From: Saliniplasma sp046497075
GTDB taxonomy: Archaea; Thermoplasmatota; Thermoplasmata; Halarchaeoplasmatales; Halarchaeoplasmataceae
Length of the DNA: 64,000 bases
Direction of reading: 5' to 3'
Assembly (NCBI GenBank): GCA_046497075.1
Contig: JAWOGF010000066.1
Location: 7,445 to 71,444, forward strand
The position numbers were made by a program, and so were the translations under genes. The stretch's first letter is position 1. Every line of letters begins with the position of its first letter. Of this stretch, positions 1-8,048 are shown piece after piece. The notes below the pieces were generated by a model. That model was not told where the DNA came from. It did not search any database and saw only the letters and a program-made list of their open reading frames with translations.

Positions 1-447
1 CGTCTTGATCAAACAATCTAGATCGATTTCCTTAGATATTTGAGCTAAAGCACCTAAAAGGACGATATTTGCGGCCTTCGAACTAGCGATCTCTTCCGCG
101 ATTTCACCAGCAGGTACTCTATAAACTTTGCCTTTAGATTTACTAACTTCCTCCACTCTGCTGGAATCTACTATAAGATGTTCACAGCCTTCAACTTTAT
201 CCCTCCATTCATTCAAAGTTTCTTGATAAAGAACAATCAAATACTGGGGTATTTCAATAGTGAGCTCGTCAACTTTTTGTCTATCTGCAATTATATCCGA
301 GTATGCTATTCCACTCCTAACCGCAGCTGAATAAGAACGTCTTTGAACTACCTCATAATCTTGTTCTAGGGATAAGGATTTTCCCAATATCGTCCCGGCT
401 AATACTGTTCCCTGACCTGCCCATCCACCTATCCTAACCGTGATCAT
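1..447 (-). CDS. korC: 2-oxoacid:ferredoxin oxidoreductase gamma subunit, partial (KorC-like)
   Basis: This is the 3'-most visible gene of the kor operon; 149 codons are present and the C-terminus lies beyond the window edge. The N-terminus reads MITVRIGGWAGQGTVLAG, the glycine-rich start typical of the gamma domain of 2-oxoacid:ferredoxin oxidoreductases, followed by RRSYSAAVRSG. The gamma subunit contributes to CoA binding. The ATG overlaps the TGA of the beta subunit as ATGA, so translation is probably coupled. KGOR is the best call from the partner subunits, but related 2-oxoacid enzymes (VOR) cannot be excluded. Confidence 0.85.
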   Translation of the reverse strand, partial: MITVRIGGWAGQGTVLAGTILGKSLSLEQDYEVVQRRSYSAAVRSGIAYSDIIADRQKVDELTIEIPQYLIVLYQETLNEWRDKVEGCEHLIVDSSRVEEVSKSKGKVYRVPAGEIAEEIASSKAANIVLLGALAQISKEIDLDCLIKT

Positions 448-1241
448 ATCGGTTCACCACCTTGATCTAAGATCTGTTTATATATCTCCTCGGTAAGTTC
501 AGGCCTGTCGATATATTGGATCTCGCCGACGTAGATACCTTCATCGTCTTTACTTTTCGTAGTGTTGTCTTTATACCATTCTAACATCTCTACTCCGGAT
601 AAGCCTTTTTTCTTACCGGTCCTTGTGGGACACTGGCTCAGCACCTCTATAAAAGACAGTCCTTCGGTTTCTATAGCCCTATCGATTTCGTTTATAAGTT
701 CGTTCATATGGTAGGTAGTCCATCTTGCAACATGACTAGCCCCTGCGTGCTTAACCACGTTACATATATCGATACCCTGTGATGGATTTCCATAAGGAGT
801 CGTTAAAGTTCTTTCACCATGCTCTGTTGTTGGTGCTACTTGTCCACCTGTCATCGCATAAAGACCGTTATTGATCATCAATACATTCAGGTCTATATTA
901 TTACGGGCTGCATGAAGTAGATGATTCCCACCTATACCAGCACAATCCCCGTCTCCAGATACAACCATCACCTCTAGTTTTTTATTACCCACCTTTAAAC
1001 CAGTAGCATGAGGGATCGCTCTTCCATGTGTTGTATGTAATGTATCTACCTTCCAGTACGGTGAAGGTATCCAAGCGGCGCATCCTATACCACTGACCGC
1101 TACAACATCCTTTTGATCGATACTATTTTTTTCAACGGCTCTAGACATAGCATTTAATACCATCCCATCCCCACAACCCGGACAGAATGCTGAAGGATAA
1201 TTTCTTACATATTTTTTTCTTATCTTTTTGGCTCTGATCAT
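444..1241 (-). CDS. korB: 2-oxoglutarate (2-oxoacid):ferredoxin oxidoreductase beta subunit
   Basis: The 265-residue thiamine-diphosphate subunit. CPGCG at residues 20-24 and GIGC at 51-54 supply cysteines of a proximal [4Fe-4S] cluster. GDGD at 96-99 followed by NN at 124-125 and Y128 is the ThDP/Mg2+ binding motif. The later SQCPTRTG resembles SQCPT in archaeal KorB. The enzyme oxidatively decarboxylates a 2-oxoacid to acyl-CoA and reduces ferredoxin in the cytoplasm. The start overlaps the alpha gene by 4 bp (ATGA) and the stop overlaps gamma in the same way. The substrate assignment (2-oxoglutarate) is by similarity of motifs only. Confidence 0.88.
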   Translation of the reverse strand: MIRAKKIRKKYVRNYPSAFCPGCGDGMVLNAMSRAVEKNSIDQKDVVAVSGIGCAAWIPSPYWKVDTLHTTHGRAIPHATGLKVGNKKLEVMVVSGDGDCAGIGGNHLLHAARNNIDLNVLMINNGLYAMTGGQVAPTTEHGERTLTTPYGNPSQGIDICNVVKHAGASHVARWTTYHMNELINEIDRAIETEGLSFIEVLSQCPTRTGKKKGLSGVEMLEWYKDNTTKSKDDEGIYVGEIQYIDRPELTEEIYKQILDQGGEPI

Positions 1242-2365
1242 TCTATCACGTCCATGATCTTTTCGTAGACCTGATTGACCGTTGGTACCGAGTTCAACCT
1301 ATCGTAAATGTAAAGGTTCTCTCCACCCACACATCTTTCTACTTCCATCCTATAACCTCTGAGAGAAAGCTCAACCAATAAAATTTTAGATTCCTTACCG
1401 ATTTCTTTCATCCTCTCTTGAGGGCTTGGCCACATAACTTTAGGTCTGAAAAAGCCAACTTTATAACCTTCTTCTCTAGCTTTTTTAACCGCACCTCTAA
1501 CCGGTCTTGATATCGAGCCGTATGAGATCAGAACTAGTTCTGCGTCTTCACAGTGTTTTTCTTCCCAATCTTCGATCTTTTCTCTATTATCCTCGATTTT
1601 CGCAGTTAAACGCCTGACCAAATCATCTTGAGCTTCGTAACTGGCTGTGTCTCTTGTTCCATCACCTAAATGGGTAGAACCCGTAACCATCAACTCGTAG
1701 CCTTCACCGAAAGCGGGCATCGGAGGGACATGGTCCTTTTCATCAGTATCAAAGAATTCTACATCCCCTTCTTCTGGTTTTTTTCTTTCTACGATATCAA
1801 CATCTTCAGGTATCGTAAACTTCTCTCGCATGTGACCAACACCAGCATCAGCCAGCAGTATGACAGGTGTTCGATATCTTTCAGCAAGGTTGAATGCACT
1901 TATTGTAAAATCGAACATCTCCTGTACTGAGTTAGGACTTAAAGCTATGAGTTCGTAGTCTCCATGGCTCCCGAATCTCGCCTGCATCACATCTCCCGTA
2001 CCCGGTTTGGTAGCCTGACCTGTTGAAGGACCGGCTCTCTGGACATTTACAAGAACACATGGGGTCTCTGTCATCACAGCATAACCTAAATTTTCCTGCA
2101 TAAGAGAAAACCCAGGTCCGCTGGTAGCGGTCATACTTTTTAAACCGCTCCAAGAGGCGCCTGTAATTACGGCCATGCTAGCGATCTCGTCTTCCATCTG
2201 TATGAACCTTCCACCTGTTTGGGGGAGCTCTTTAGCAAGGTGATTCATCACTTCAGAAGCCGGTGTGATCGGGTATCCCGCATACAATCCCAATCCAGCT
2301 CTCATGGCACCCTCAGCACAGGCTTCATTACCTTCCATAAAATAAGTTCCCGGTTCCTTCATCAT
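1238..2365 (-). CDS. korA: 2-oxoglutarate (2-oxoacid):ferredoxin oxidoreductase alpha subunit
   Basis: The 375-residue alpha subunit carries the pyrimidine-binding domain of the ThDP enzyme. GNEACAEGAMRAG (about residues 12-24) and GYPITPASE (30-38) are diagnostic for KorA/VorB-type alpha subunits, followed by the TSGPG segment (about 81-85). The length matches separate-alpha archaeal KGOR rather than the fused gamma-alpha enzymes of halophiles and aerobes. Two tandem Met codons (2365 and 2362) open the frame; the first overlaps the ferredoxin stop. Gene order D-A-B-C matches an archaeal kor/vor operon. Confidence 0.88.
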   Translation of the reverse strand: MMKEPGTYFMEGNEACAEGAMRAGLGLYAGYPITPASEVMNHLAKELPQTGGRFIQMEDEIASMAVITGASWSGLKSMTATSGPGFSLMQENLGYAVMTETPCVLVNVQRAGPSTGQATKPGTGDVMQARFGSHGDYELIALSPNSVQEMFDFTISAFNLAERYRTPVILLADAGVGHMREKFTIPEDVDIVERKKPEEGDVEFFDTDEKDHVPPMPAFGEGYELMVTGSTHLGDGTRDTASYEAQDDLVRRLTAKIEDNREKIEDWEEKHCEDAELVLISYGSISRPVRGAVKKAREEGYKVGFFRPKVMWPSPQERMKEIGKESKILLVELSLRGYRMEVERCVGGENLYIYDRLNSVPTVNQVYEKIMDVIE

Positions 2366-2580
2366 TCTTCCTCCTCAGCTTCTACAAAGATCGCAAAATC
2401 TGGACAAAACAATTCACATCTTCCGCATTCGATGCATGCATCGATATCTACGACTTCTGGATAATAGTTACCGTATTGGTTAAGATCATCTGACTCTCCA
2501 AGAACGTTCTTTGGGCAAAAACGGATACAGATACCACACCCAGTGCATAGATCCCGATCGATTTTTATACTTTCCACCAT
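2362..2580 (-). CDS. korD: 2-oxoacid oxidoreductase delta subunit, 2x[4Fe-4S] ferredoxin
   Basis: A 72-residue ferredoxin-type subunit. Two CxxCxxCxxxCP motifs are visible: C12, C15, C18, C22 and C49, C52, C55, C59. They would bind two [4Fe-4S] clusters that pass electrons from the ThDP site to soluble ferredoxin. It is the first gene of the operon and overlaps korA by 4 bp. The C-terminus ends in an acidic tail (EAEEEE). Confidence 0.88.
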   Translation of the reverse strand: MVESIKIDRDLCTGCGICIRFCPKNVLGESDDLNQYGNYYPEVVDIDACIECGRCELFCPDFAIFVEAEEEE

Positions 2581-2610
2581 GATACCTGTTTGAGGCGAAC
2601 TACCGCTGTA

Positions 2611-2617
2611 ATATAAA
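2611..2617 (-). promoter_or_regulatory. TATA box of the kor operon
   Basis: On the minus strand the 55-bp gap before korD contains TTTATAT about 31-37 bp upstream of the ATG at 2580. That spacing fits an archaeal TATA box with a very short or absent leader. Inference from position and sequence only. Confidence 0.5.
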
Positions 2618-2635
2618 GCTTTTGAGAGTATTGTA

Positions 2636-3901
2636 TCAGTCTATAGGTGGCCAACTTGTTTTGTCATCTCTTTTCTTCACTTTTCGACTGCTTGTATCGA
2701 TCTTCGTTTCACTCTTGTTACCACATCTCTTACATTCAAGTTTTCCATCTTCGGTATATATCGCTTTGTTATTTCCACATTGGGGACAAACGTATACGGA
2801 CCCTAATCCTGGTACAACTATTGATTCTTCTTCTTTTTTATCCCTTGTAACCGTAGCTGTAGATTTCTCTTTTTTGTTTTTGCCTGACAACCAGATTATA
2901 GTTCGTTTACCGTAATGGTATAAATAATAGATTCCAGCTGCCATCCAAAGGAGTATTAAAAATCCTAAGTAAGTTTCTATGTTTGCGATATCGAATACCT
3001 TTGTAGGGACTGATAGGAAATCCCAGATGAAGTGAAGTAGTATAGCTGAATGTAGTCCGTCCTTAGCATAGAGATACCCAAAAGCTAGTCCCGCTATGAA
3101 GGTAGGAGGGAGTTTATAAACATCCCATCCTCCTAGATGAGCTACAGCGAAAACAGTAGAAGATAATAATATCGGTATTATGACGAAACGATCTTTTAGT
3201 CCAAAACCTCCGTATATGTACTTCCAATCCCATTTATTTTTTTTAACAATGATATAGAAGAACATGGGAAGTCCTAAGAAAACAGTTCGAACAAGAAGTT
3301 CTTCCCATACTGCTGCTCTAGTCATCAAATAGATGATCTGCCATAAAGGGAACTGTTCGAGTCCTGATGTTTCGGGTGAGATGCCTATCCTCTCTAGAAA
3401 CATATAATATGATAAACTAAAAAATAATAATGTCATGAAAATATAGGCAAGTCTTGGTATAGGGCTATCCGCTTTATTACTGGATTTTTCTCCTTTTGAA
3501 GCGAGGGTCTCTTTGATATAATGAATAAAGTCCTGTACCCCCTTGTAGAAGATAAAAATATAGGAGAATAAAACAAAAAATACGAGTATGAAGAAATAGA
3601 TTATGAAAGTGGTTCCCGTGACCTCGGTGATACCCACAGGTACGAGTAAAACCACATATATAACGGTCCCTGTATCGGTCATATATTGGGGCACCCATTC
3701 AAGACTCCATATCAAGATCGAAGTATTAAGTATCAGATATGCTAAAAATAATAACAGAGTAAATATTGAGAAGATGTTTTTAAATTTTCTGAGTAAGCTT
3801 TTCAAACTTCCGAGATCGTTTCCGTCGTCTTTTTCAAATCTATACCCACAAGTAGGACAGAAATCTCCTTCAGTTTCTCTACCGCAGTGTGGACATTTCA
3901 T
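2636..3901 (-). CDS. CPBP (CAAX-like) intramembrane protease with N- and C-terminal zinc ribbons
   Basis: A 421-residue multi-pass membrane protein. Residues 3-18 form a zinc ribbon (CPHC...CPTC). Hydrophobic helices follow from about residue 45. The CPBP metalloprotease signature is intact: E200-E201-x3-R205 (EELLVR), a second motif near residue 256 (HLGGW) and a third near 293 (HFIWD). A second zinc ribbon (CPQC...CKRC) lies near the C-terminus, after a basic linker. CPBP enzymes cleave within or near the membrane; many archaeal members have unknown targets. It is followed by no co-directional gene within its operon except the downstream kor cluster, which has its own TATA box. Confidence 0.8.
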   Translation of the reverse strand: MKCPHCGRETEGDFCPTCGYRFEKDDGNDLGSLKSLLRKFKNIFSIFTLLLFLAYLILNTSILIWSLEWVPQYMTDTGTVIYVVLLVPVGITEVTGTTFIIYFFILVFFVLFSYIFIFYKGVQDFIHYIKETLASKGEKSSNKADSPIPRLAYIFMTLLFFSLSYYMFLERIGISPETSGLEQFPLWQIIYLMTRAAVWEELLVRTVFLGLPMFFYIIVKKNKWDWKYIYGGFGLKDRFVIIPILLSSTVFAVAHLGGWDVYKLPPTFIAGLAFGYLYAKDGLHSAILLHFIWDFLSVPTKVFDIANIETYLGFLILLWMAAGIYYLYHYGKRTIIWLSGKNKKEKSTATVTRDKKEEESIVVPGLGSVYVCPQCGNNKAIYTEDGKLECKRCGNKSETKIDTSSRKVKKRDDKTSWPPID

Positions 3902-3973
3902 CGGAAATCAATTTGTTGCCATGTATTAAACATTTTACCCTAAAGTAAAGAGATAAAGATAAGAGAAGGATAT

Positions 3974-5605
3974 CTAATCCTTCTTTTTCACCTTTGTCGG
4001 TACTATCTTTTCGATCTTTTCCTCTTCAACCATCTCTGTCAAGGTGTCTCTCAATTTGAATTTTTGTACTTTTCCTCTACCGGATACAGGTAGATCCATT
4101 CCTACAACGGCGTATCTTGGAACTTTGGCACTAGCGACTCGTCCGTACAAGAAGTCAACAACATCTTGTGGTGATATGTCTGCGTTTTTAGTGGGTACTA
4201 CAGAAGCGGCTACAACTTCACCTAATTCGTCATCCGGTACACCTACGACAGCTACTTCTTTGATCTCGGGATGTTCAAGTAAGTATTCCTCGATCTCCCT
4301 GGGATAAACGTTCAAACCACCAACGATTACCATGTCTTTCTTTCTACCGACTATCTTCACGTAACCCCGCTCGTCCATTTCCGCAAGATCTCCACTGTGC
4401 AGCCATCCGTTTTCGATAGTATCATCCGTGGCTTCTGGTTTATTGTAGTATCCTTCCATCACATTATAACCTTTAACCAATAGTTCCCCGGTCTCCCCTG
4501 GTTCCACTTCTTCACCTGCGTCATCCACGATTTTTACTTCTTGATCTGGCATAACTCTTCCAACGGTCTCTACCCGGTCCTCTACAGAATCGTCGAACCT
4601 CGTCATCGTGACTCCGGGTGAGGCCTCCGTTAATCCATAAGTTATCGATACGTTACATCCGAGGTCATCGATAACCGATTTCATGGTCTCAACTGGACAG
4701 CTAGACCCAGCCATTATGCCGGTTCTGAGACTATCGGTATCGTAATCTTCTTCTTTTGCAACTTCAAGTTCGCGGATGAACATAGTTGGTACACCGTGGA
4801 TCATAGTCGCCTCCTCATTTTCTACTAAATCTAACGCTTTGTGTGGTTCGAAATCAACTATAGGTATCATAGTTCCTCCGAAGACCACCATCAATGTAAT
4901 ACTCATAACGTTTCCAAAACAGTGACTGAAAGGAACGGGAATTACGAGTTTATCATCTTCTGATGTATGTAGAATATCACCCTGATCATGTGCATTTTTA
5001 ACGATCTGGTAATGGGTAAGTTGAACACCTTTTGGTTTTCCTGTAGTCCCTGAGGTATACAGAATAAAGGTAATATCATCGTAATGCGTATTCTTTTTTC
5101 TTTCTAAGTAGTCTTCATCGTTTTCCCAACCTTTACCTTGTTCTAACGCATCATCGAAATTTACTGTAGGGATCTTGTCACTTCCTCCTTCCAACAGTAT
5201 GACCTGTTCTAATTTAGGAAGATCAGATTTTACTTCCTCTAGTATATCCAAGAACTTGTACTTGCCGTGTGTATCTGTAGTTATCACTGCTTTTGTATCC
5301 GAGTCATCGAACATATACTGTATCTCACCGCTTTTGTACCAAGGATCCGTAGGTACAACGACTGCACCTATTTTAGGCACCGCAAACCATGCGACAACCC
5401 ATTCAGGTAGATTGGGAAGCCAGATAGAAACTTTATCACCTCTACCGATACCTTTATTCATCAAGAAATTTGCAAGTCTTTCAGCTTTTTCGTTCAGTTC
5501 CTTATAGGTTATCCTCTGATCATTAAATATGATCGCTTCTTTATCGGGATATTCCTTTGCTTTCTCCTCCAATAATTTGCCGATAGTGATTTTTGTCTTT
5601 TCCAT
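3974..5605 (-). CDS. Acyl-CoA synthetase (AMP-forming), fatty-acid/acyl-CoA ligase family
   Basis: A full-length 543-residue ANL-superfamily enzyme. The P-loop YTSGTTGKPKG is at 183-193, YGLTE near 320, the SGDLA hinge-preceding motif near 400, and the C-terminal catalytic lysine region SGRGKVQK near 500. It activates a carboxylic acid to acyl-adenylate and then acyl-CoA. The substrate (medium/long-chain fatty acid or aryl acid) cannot be read from sequence. The gene stands alone with a perfect inverted repeat immediately upstream of its ATG (5609-5637), suggesting dedicated regulation. Confidence 0.87.
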   Translation of the reverse strand: MEKTKITIGKLLEEKAKEYPDKEAIIFNDQRITYKELNEKAERLANFLMNKGIGRGDKVSIWLPNLPEWVVAWFAVPKIGAVVVPTDPWYKSGEIQYMFDDSDTKAVITTDTHGKYKFLDILEEVKSDLPKLEQVILLEGGSDKIPTVNFDDALEQGKGWENDEDYLERKKNTHYDDITFILYTSGTTGKPKGVQLTHYQIVKNAHDQGDILHTSEDDKLVIPVPFSHCFGNVMSITLMVVFGGTMIPIVDFEPHKALDLVENEEATMIHGVPTMFIRELEVAKEEDYDTDSLRTGIMAGSSCPVETMKSVIDDLGCNVSITYGLTEASPGVTMTRFDDSVEDRVETVGRVMPDQEVKIVDDAGEEVEPGETGELLVKGYNVMEGYYNKPEATDDTIENGWLHSGDLAEMDERGYVKIVGRKKDMVIVGGLNVYPREIEEYLLEHPEIKEVAVVGVPDDELGEVVAASVVPTKNADISPQDVVDFLYGRVASAKVPRYAVVGMDLPVSGRGKVQKFKLRDTLTEMVEEEKIEKIVPTKVKKKD

Positions 5606-5608
5606 TTT

Positions 5609-5637
5609 ATTGACCCCGTCGCTATTCGAGGGTCAAT
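5609..5637. promoter_or_regulatory. Perfect inverted repeat before the acyl-CoA ligase start (operator candidate)
   Basis: Arms ATTGACCC (5609-5616) and GGGTCAAT (5630-5637) are perfectly complementary across a 13-bp spacer and end 4 bp before the start codon at 5605. A TATA-like TTATAA lies just upstream on the minus strand (about 5650-5656), so the palindrome overlaps the expected transcription start. It could be an operator or a 5'-UTR hairpin. Confidence 0.5.
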
Positions 5638-5692
5638 TTGCGAAATCAGTTATAAGCCTTACGATTAGAGCATATATATAACGCCGAATATC

Positions 5693-6454
5693 TCAAACAC
5701 CGTTTGGTCTCCTTCCTACAATAACATATCCTGTATGTCCCAGCATATCAAAGGAGGGCCTTACACCCTTTTCTTTCACGATCATCTCCCGCTCTAAATT
5801 TTCGAAAGATTTTATATCTATATAGTTATGCTTCCTCAACTCTTTTACTGTTTTTTCCAATTGATTCATGGATGGAATATAGCCAGCAAAAAATCCCCCG
5901 CCTTTTAAAACCTCATTCGCCATAGATACGGCGTTCCATGGTTCTGGTATATCCACTATAAAAGCATCCGCACCCCTTTCTTCGACATCTTCAGTAACAT
6001 CACCATGGACTATTTCACATCTATCCTCTAATCCCAACTTTTTGATGTTCGATCGGGCGGTTTTGATATGGTCTTCTCGAAGTTCATAAGTGATCACTTT
6101 GCCATCTTTTCCTACACATTTTCCGAGTACTGAAGTAAGCAACCCAGATCCCGCACCTCCTTCTATTACGTTATCTCCGCAGAAGAGGTCGCAGTAAAAC
6201 GCTATCTGGATACCTATGCGGGGTAATATTATCTGGGCATCTCTCTTCAGGAAATGTTCAGCATCTTTAATTGCGGGCTGTAGCAGCCTATATTCATCTC
6301 TACCCAACTCGATGAGACTTCCCCATTCTTGACCTATCATCCTATTTGTATCTATGATACCGAGACCTGAGACTTTTTTTGTTTCTCCGTTGACTTCAAC
6401 CAAGGTCATCCAGTTTTTTTTCCAAAGGATTACTTTTTCTCCCTCTTTAATCAT
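5693..6454 (-). CDS. trmI: tRNA (adenine-N1)-methyltransferase TrmI family
   Basis: About 253 residues. A short N-terminal beta domain (MIKEGEKVILW...) precedes a Rossmann SAM-methyltransferase with motif I VIEGGAGSGLLT and motif IV VDIPEPW, as in archaeal TrmI, which forms m1A57/58 in the tRNA T-loop. The open frame extends to a TTG at 6463, but the ATG at 6454 is preferred because it gives the usual family N-terminus. It lies 21 bp behind the upstream coiled-coil gene and is probably co-transcribed. Confidence 0.85.
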   Translation of the reverse strand: MIKEGEKVILWKKNWMTLVEVNGETKKVSGLGIIDTNRMIGQEWGSLIELGRDEYRLLQPAIKDAEHFLKRDAQIILPRIGIQIAFYCDLFCGDNVIEGGAGSGLLTSVLGKCVGKDGKVITYELREDHIKTARSNIKKLGLEDRCEIVHGDVTEDVEERGADAFIVDIPEPWNAVSMANEVLKGGGFFAGYIPSMNQLEKTVKELRKHNYIDIKSFENLEREMIVKEKGVRPSFDMLGHTGYVIVGRRPNGV

Positions 6455-6475
6455 GATCTTCAACTTATCTAAGAT

Positions 6476-6988
6476 TTATAGTTTATCTTCTAACTTCTTT
6501 AGCTGGTCGTTAATAGATTCGTACTGATCCATGAGGTCCATCAAATCATCCGAATCTTCTAGTGTAAAGAAATCATTTTCGATCAATTCTTCCAAGGTTT
6601 GTTTTACATGTTCCTTATCTTCACGATCCTTTTGCTTCCACTCCTGTAATTTTTGGTCTAATCTCTGGTTTCTTTCATCTTGAGATAGTTCTACGATCTC
6701 ATCTAAATCTTCAAATCCCAGCTCTCTAACCTCATTCTCCATTCTGAAGCATTGTGCCCTATTTACAGGTTCTCCATTCATTGTGTAATTCCCTCCTTTT
6801 TTTCCGATATCAACCGTCCGATACGATTGTATTTTCTCTCTTGGATCATCAGCTACTGTCTTGTTGTAATCTGTTTTTAACCGCTTGACTATACTTTCTT
6901 CGAGGTTCTCTTTAGCGTTCAGTTTCAGGTATCTTTCGATGGTCCCCAATCTATCTTTTATCTCGTTCAGTTCTTCTTCTATATTCAT
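6476..6988 (-). CDS. Hypothetical acidic coiled-coil protein
   Basis: A 170-residue charged protein with no signal peptide or membrane segment. Heptad-like coiled coil is predicted by eye at both ends (about 1-30 and 95-170), with a small central segment GGNYTMNGEPVNRAQCFRME that looks globular. It is not recognised. It is divergent from the alkyltransferase/EndoV gene, with a TATA-like element on the minus strand at about 7013-7022, 25-34 bp before the ATG, which suggests a leaderless transcript. It lies upstream of trmI on the same strand. Confidence 0.65.
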   Translation of the reverse strand: MNIEEELNEIKDRLGTIERYLKLNAKENLEESIVKRLKTDYNKTVADDPREKIQSYRTVDIGKKGGNYTMNGEPVNRAQCFRMENEVRELGFEDLDEIVELSQDERNQRLDQKLQEWKQKDREDKEHVKQTLEELIENDFFTLEDSDDLMDLMDQYESINDQLKKLEDKL

Positions 6989-7053
6989 CGTTTCCCTAAA
7001 CGATATGTGACTATGCTTTTATACTTTTTTAACACATGAAAAACCGAAAATGG

Positions 7054-7063
7054 TTTATTATAA
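7054..7063 (+). promoter_or_regulatory. TATA box of the alkyltransferase/EndoV-HDAC operon
   Basis: TTTATTATAA lies 20-29 bp before the ATG at 7083, so transcription should begin at or next to the start codon (leaderless). It forms a compact divergent promoter with the minus-strand TATA near 7013-7022. Confidence 0.5.
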
Positions 7064-7082
7064 GATATTGATTTCTTGACCG

Positions 7083-8048
7083 ATGCCCATTCCTAAAATC
7101 GTCCACGAGTTCAGGAGTTATTTTTACGATCTAGTGAGACAGATCCCTGAGGGTAAGGTCACCACTTATGGGACTTTAGCTGAAGCCTTGGGTGATAAGA
7201 TAGCCGCACGCGCTGTCGGTAAGATGTTGAACGAAAATCCTATGCCTATCGTAGTTCCATGCCATAGGGTCGTTATGTCTAATGGTAAGATAGGGGGATT
7301 TGGGATGGGTGTACCAAAGAAAAAGGAACTGTTAGAGGGTGAGGGTATAACTGTACGAAATGATCGAATCAAAAACTTTGAGAATGTGCTATTTACGGAT
7401 TTTGAAGCGGACCCTGTTCTTAAATTGCTGAAAAAAGAGCAGAAAAAAGCTAAGAAAAAAGTAAAAATCGAAGGTCGTGTTGAAGGTGTAAAGATTGTGG
7501 GCGGTGTAGATGTCTCATATGGTAATAATAAAGCATACGGTTCACTTTCTCTTTGGAGAGAGGGTAAAGAAATAGATAATATTATGGTTGAAAAGGAAAT
7601 CTCTTTTCCATACATACCTACATACCTCTCTTATCGAGAACTCCCGGTGTTGATAAAATTGATCAAAAGTTCAGATATCTCACCTGATGTAGTACTTGTA
7701 GATGGTAACGGTATACTTCACCCGAGATGTCTAGGTTTAGCGTCACATTTAGGTGTCGAGTTAGATATCGCCACGATAGGTGTAGCTAAAAGTTTGTTAT
7801 TGGGTACGGTGAATGGAGACGTTTCACATCAAGAACCCGTTAAAGAGATAGCGGATAAGGAAAAAATACTGGGTTATGCTTTTTTAAGCAGTTCTAGAGC
7901 AAAAAATCCAATATATGTTTCCCCTGGGCATAAGGTATCTTTTGAGACTTCTTTAGAGATTGTTAAAAATCATTGTGAGTTCAAAATTCCTAACCCCATC
8001 CGTAATGCACATATAGCTGCAAATGAAATGAGGAAAAACCATGAGTAA
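7083..8048 (+). CDS. Fusion of O6-alkylguanine-DNA alkyltransferase domain and endonuclease V
   Basis: A 321-residue two-domain DNA-repair protein. Residues 5-90 form the DNA-binding/active-site half of an alkyltransferase: VTTYGTLA recognition region, R43 in ARAVGKML, and VPCHRV with the acceptor C60. The usual N-terminal alkyltransferase domain is missing. After a lysine-rich linker (about 115-130), residues 135-310 are endonuclease V: GVDVSY with D143, PYIPTYLSYRE, DGNGILHPR and IGVAK. EndoV nicks DNA next to deaminated bases such as inosine; the first domain reverses O6-alkylguanine. The same fusion has been described from Ferroplasma. The stop overlaps the next gene by 8 bp. Confidence 0.88.
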   Translation: MPIPKIVHEFRSYFYDLVRQIPEGKVTTYGTLAEALGDKIAARAVGKMLNENPMPIVVPCHRVVMSNGKIGGFGMGVPKKKELLEGEGITVRNDRIKNFENVLFTDFEADPVLKLLKKEQKKAKKKVKIEGRVEGVKIVGGVDVSYGNNKAYGSLSLWREGKEIDNIMVEKEISFPYIPTYLSYRELPVLIKLIKSSDISPDVVLVDGNGILHPRCLGLASHLGVELDIATIGVAKSLLLGTVNGDVSHQEPVKEIADKEKILGYAFLSSSRAKNPIYVSPGHKVSFETSLEIVKNHCEFKIPNPIRNAHIAANEMRKNHE

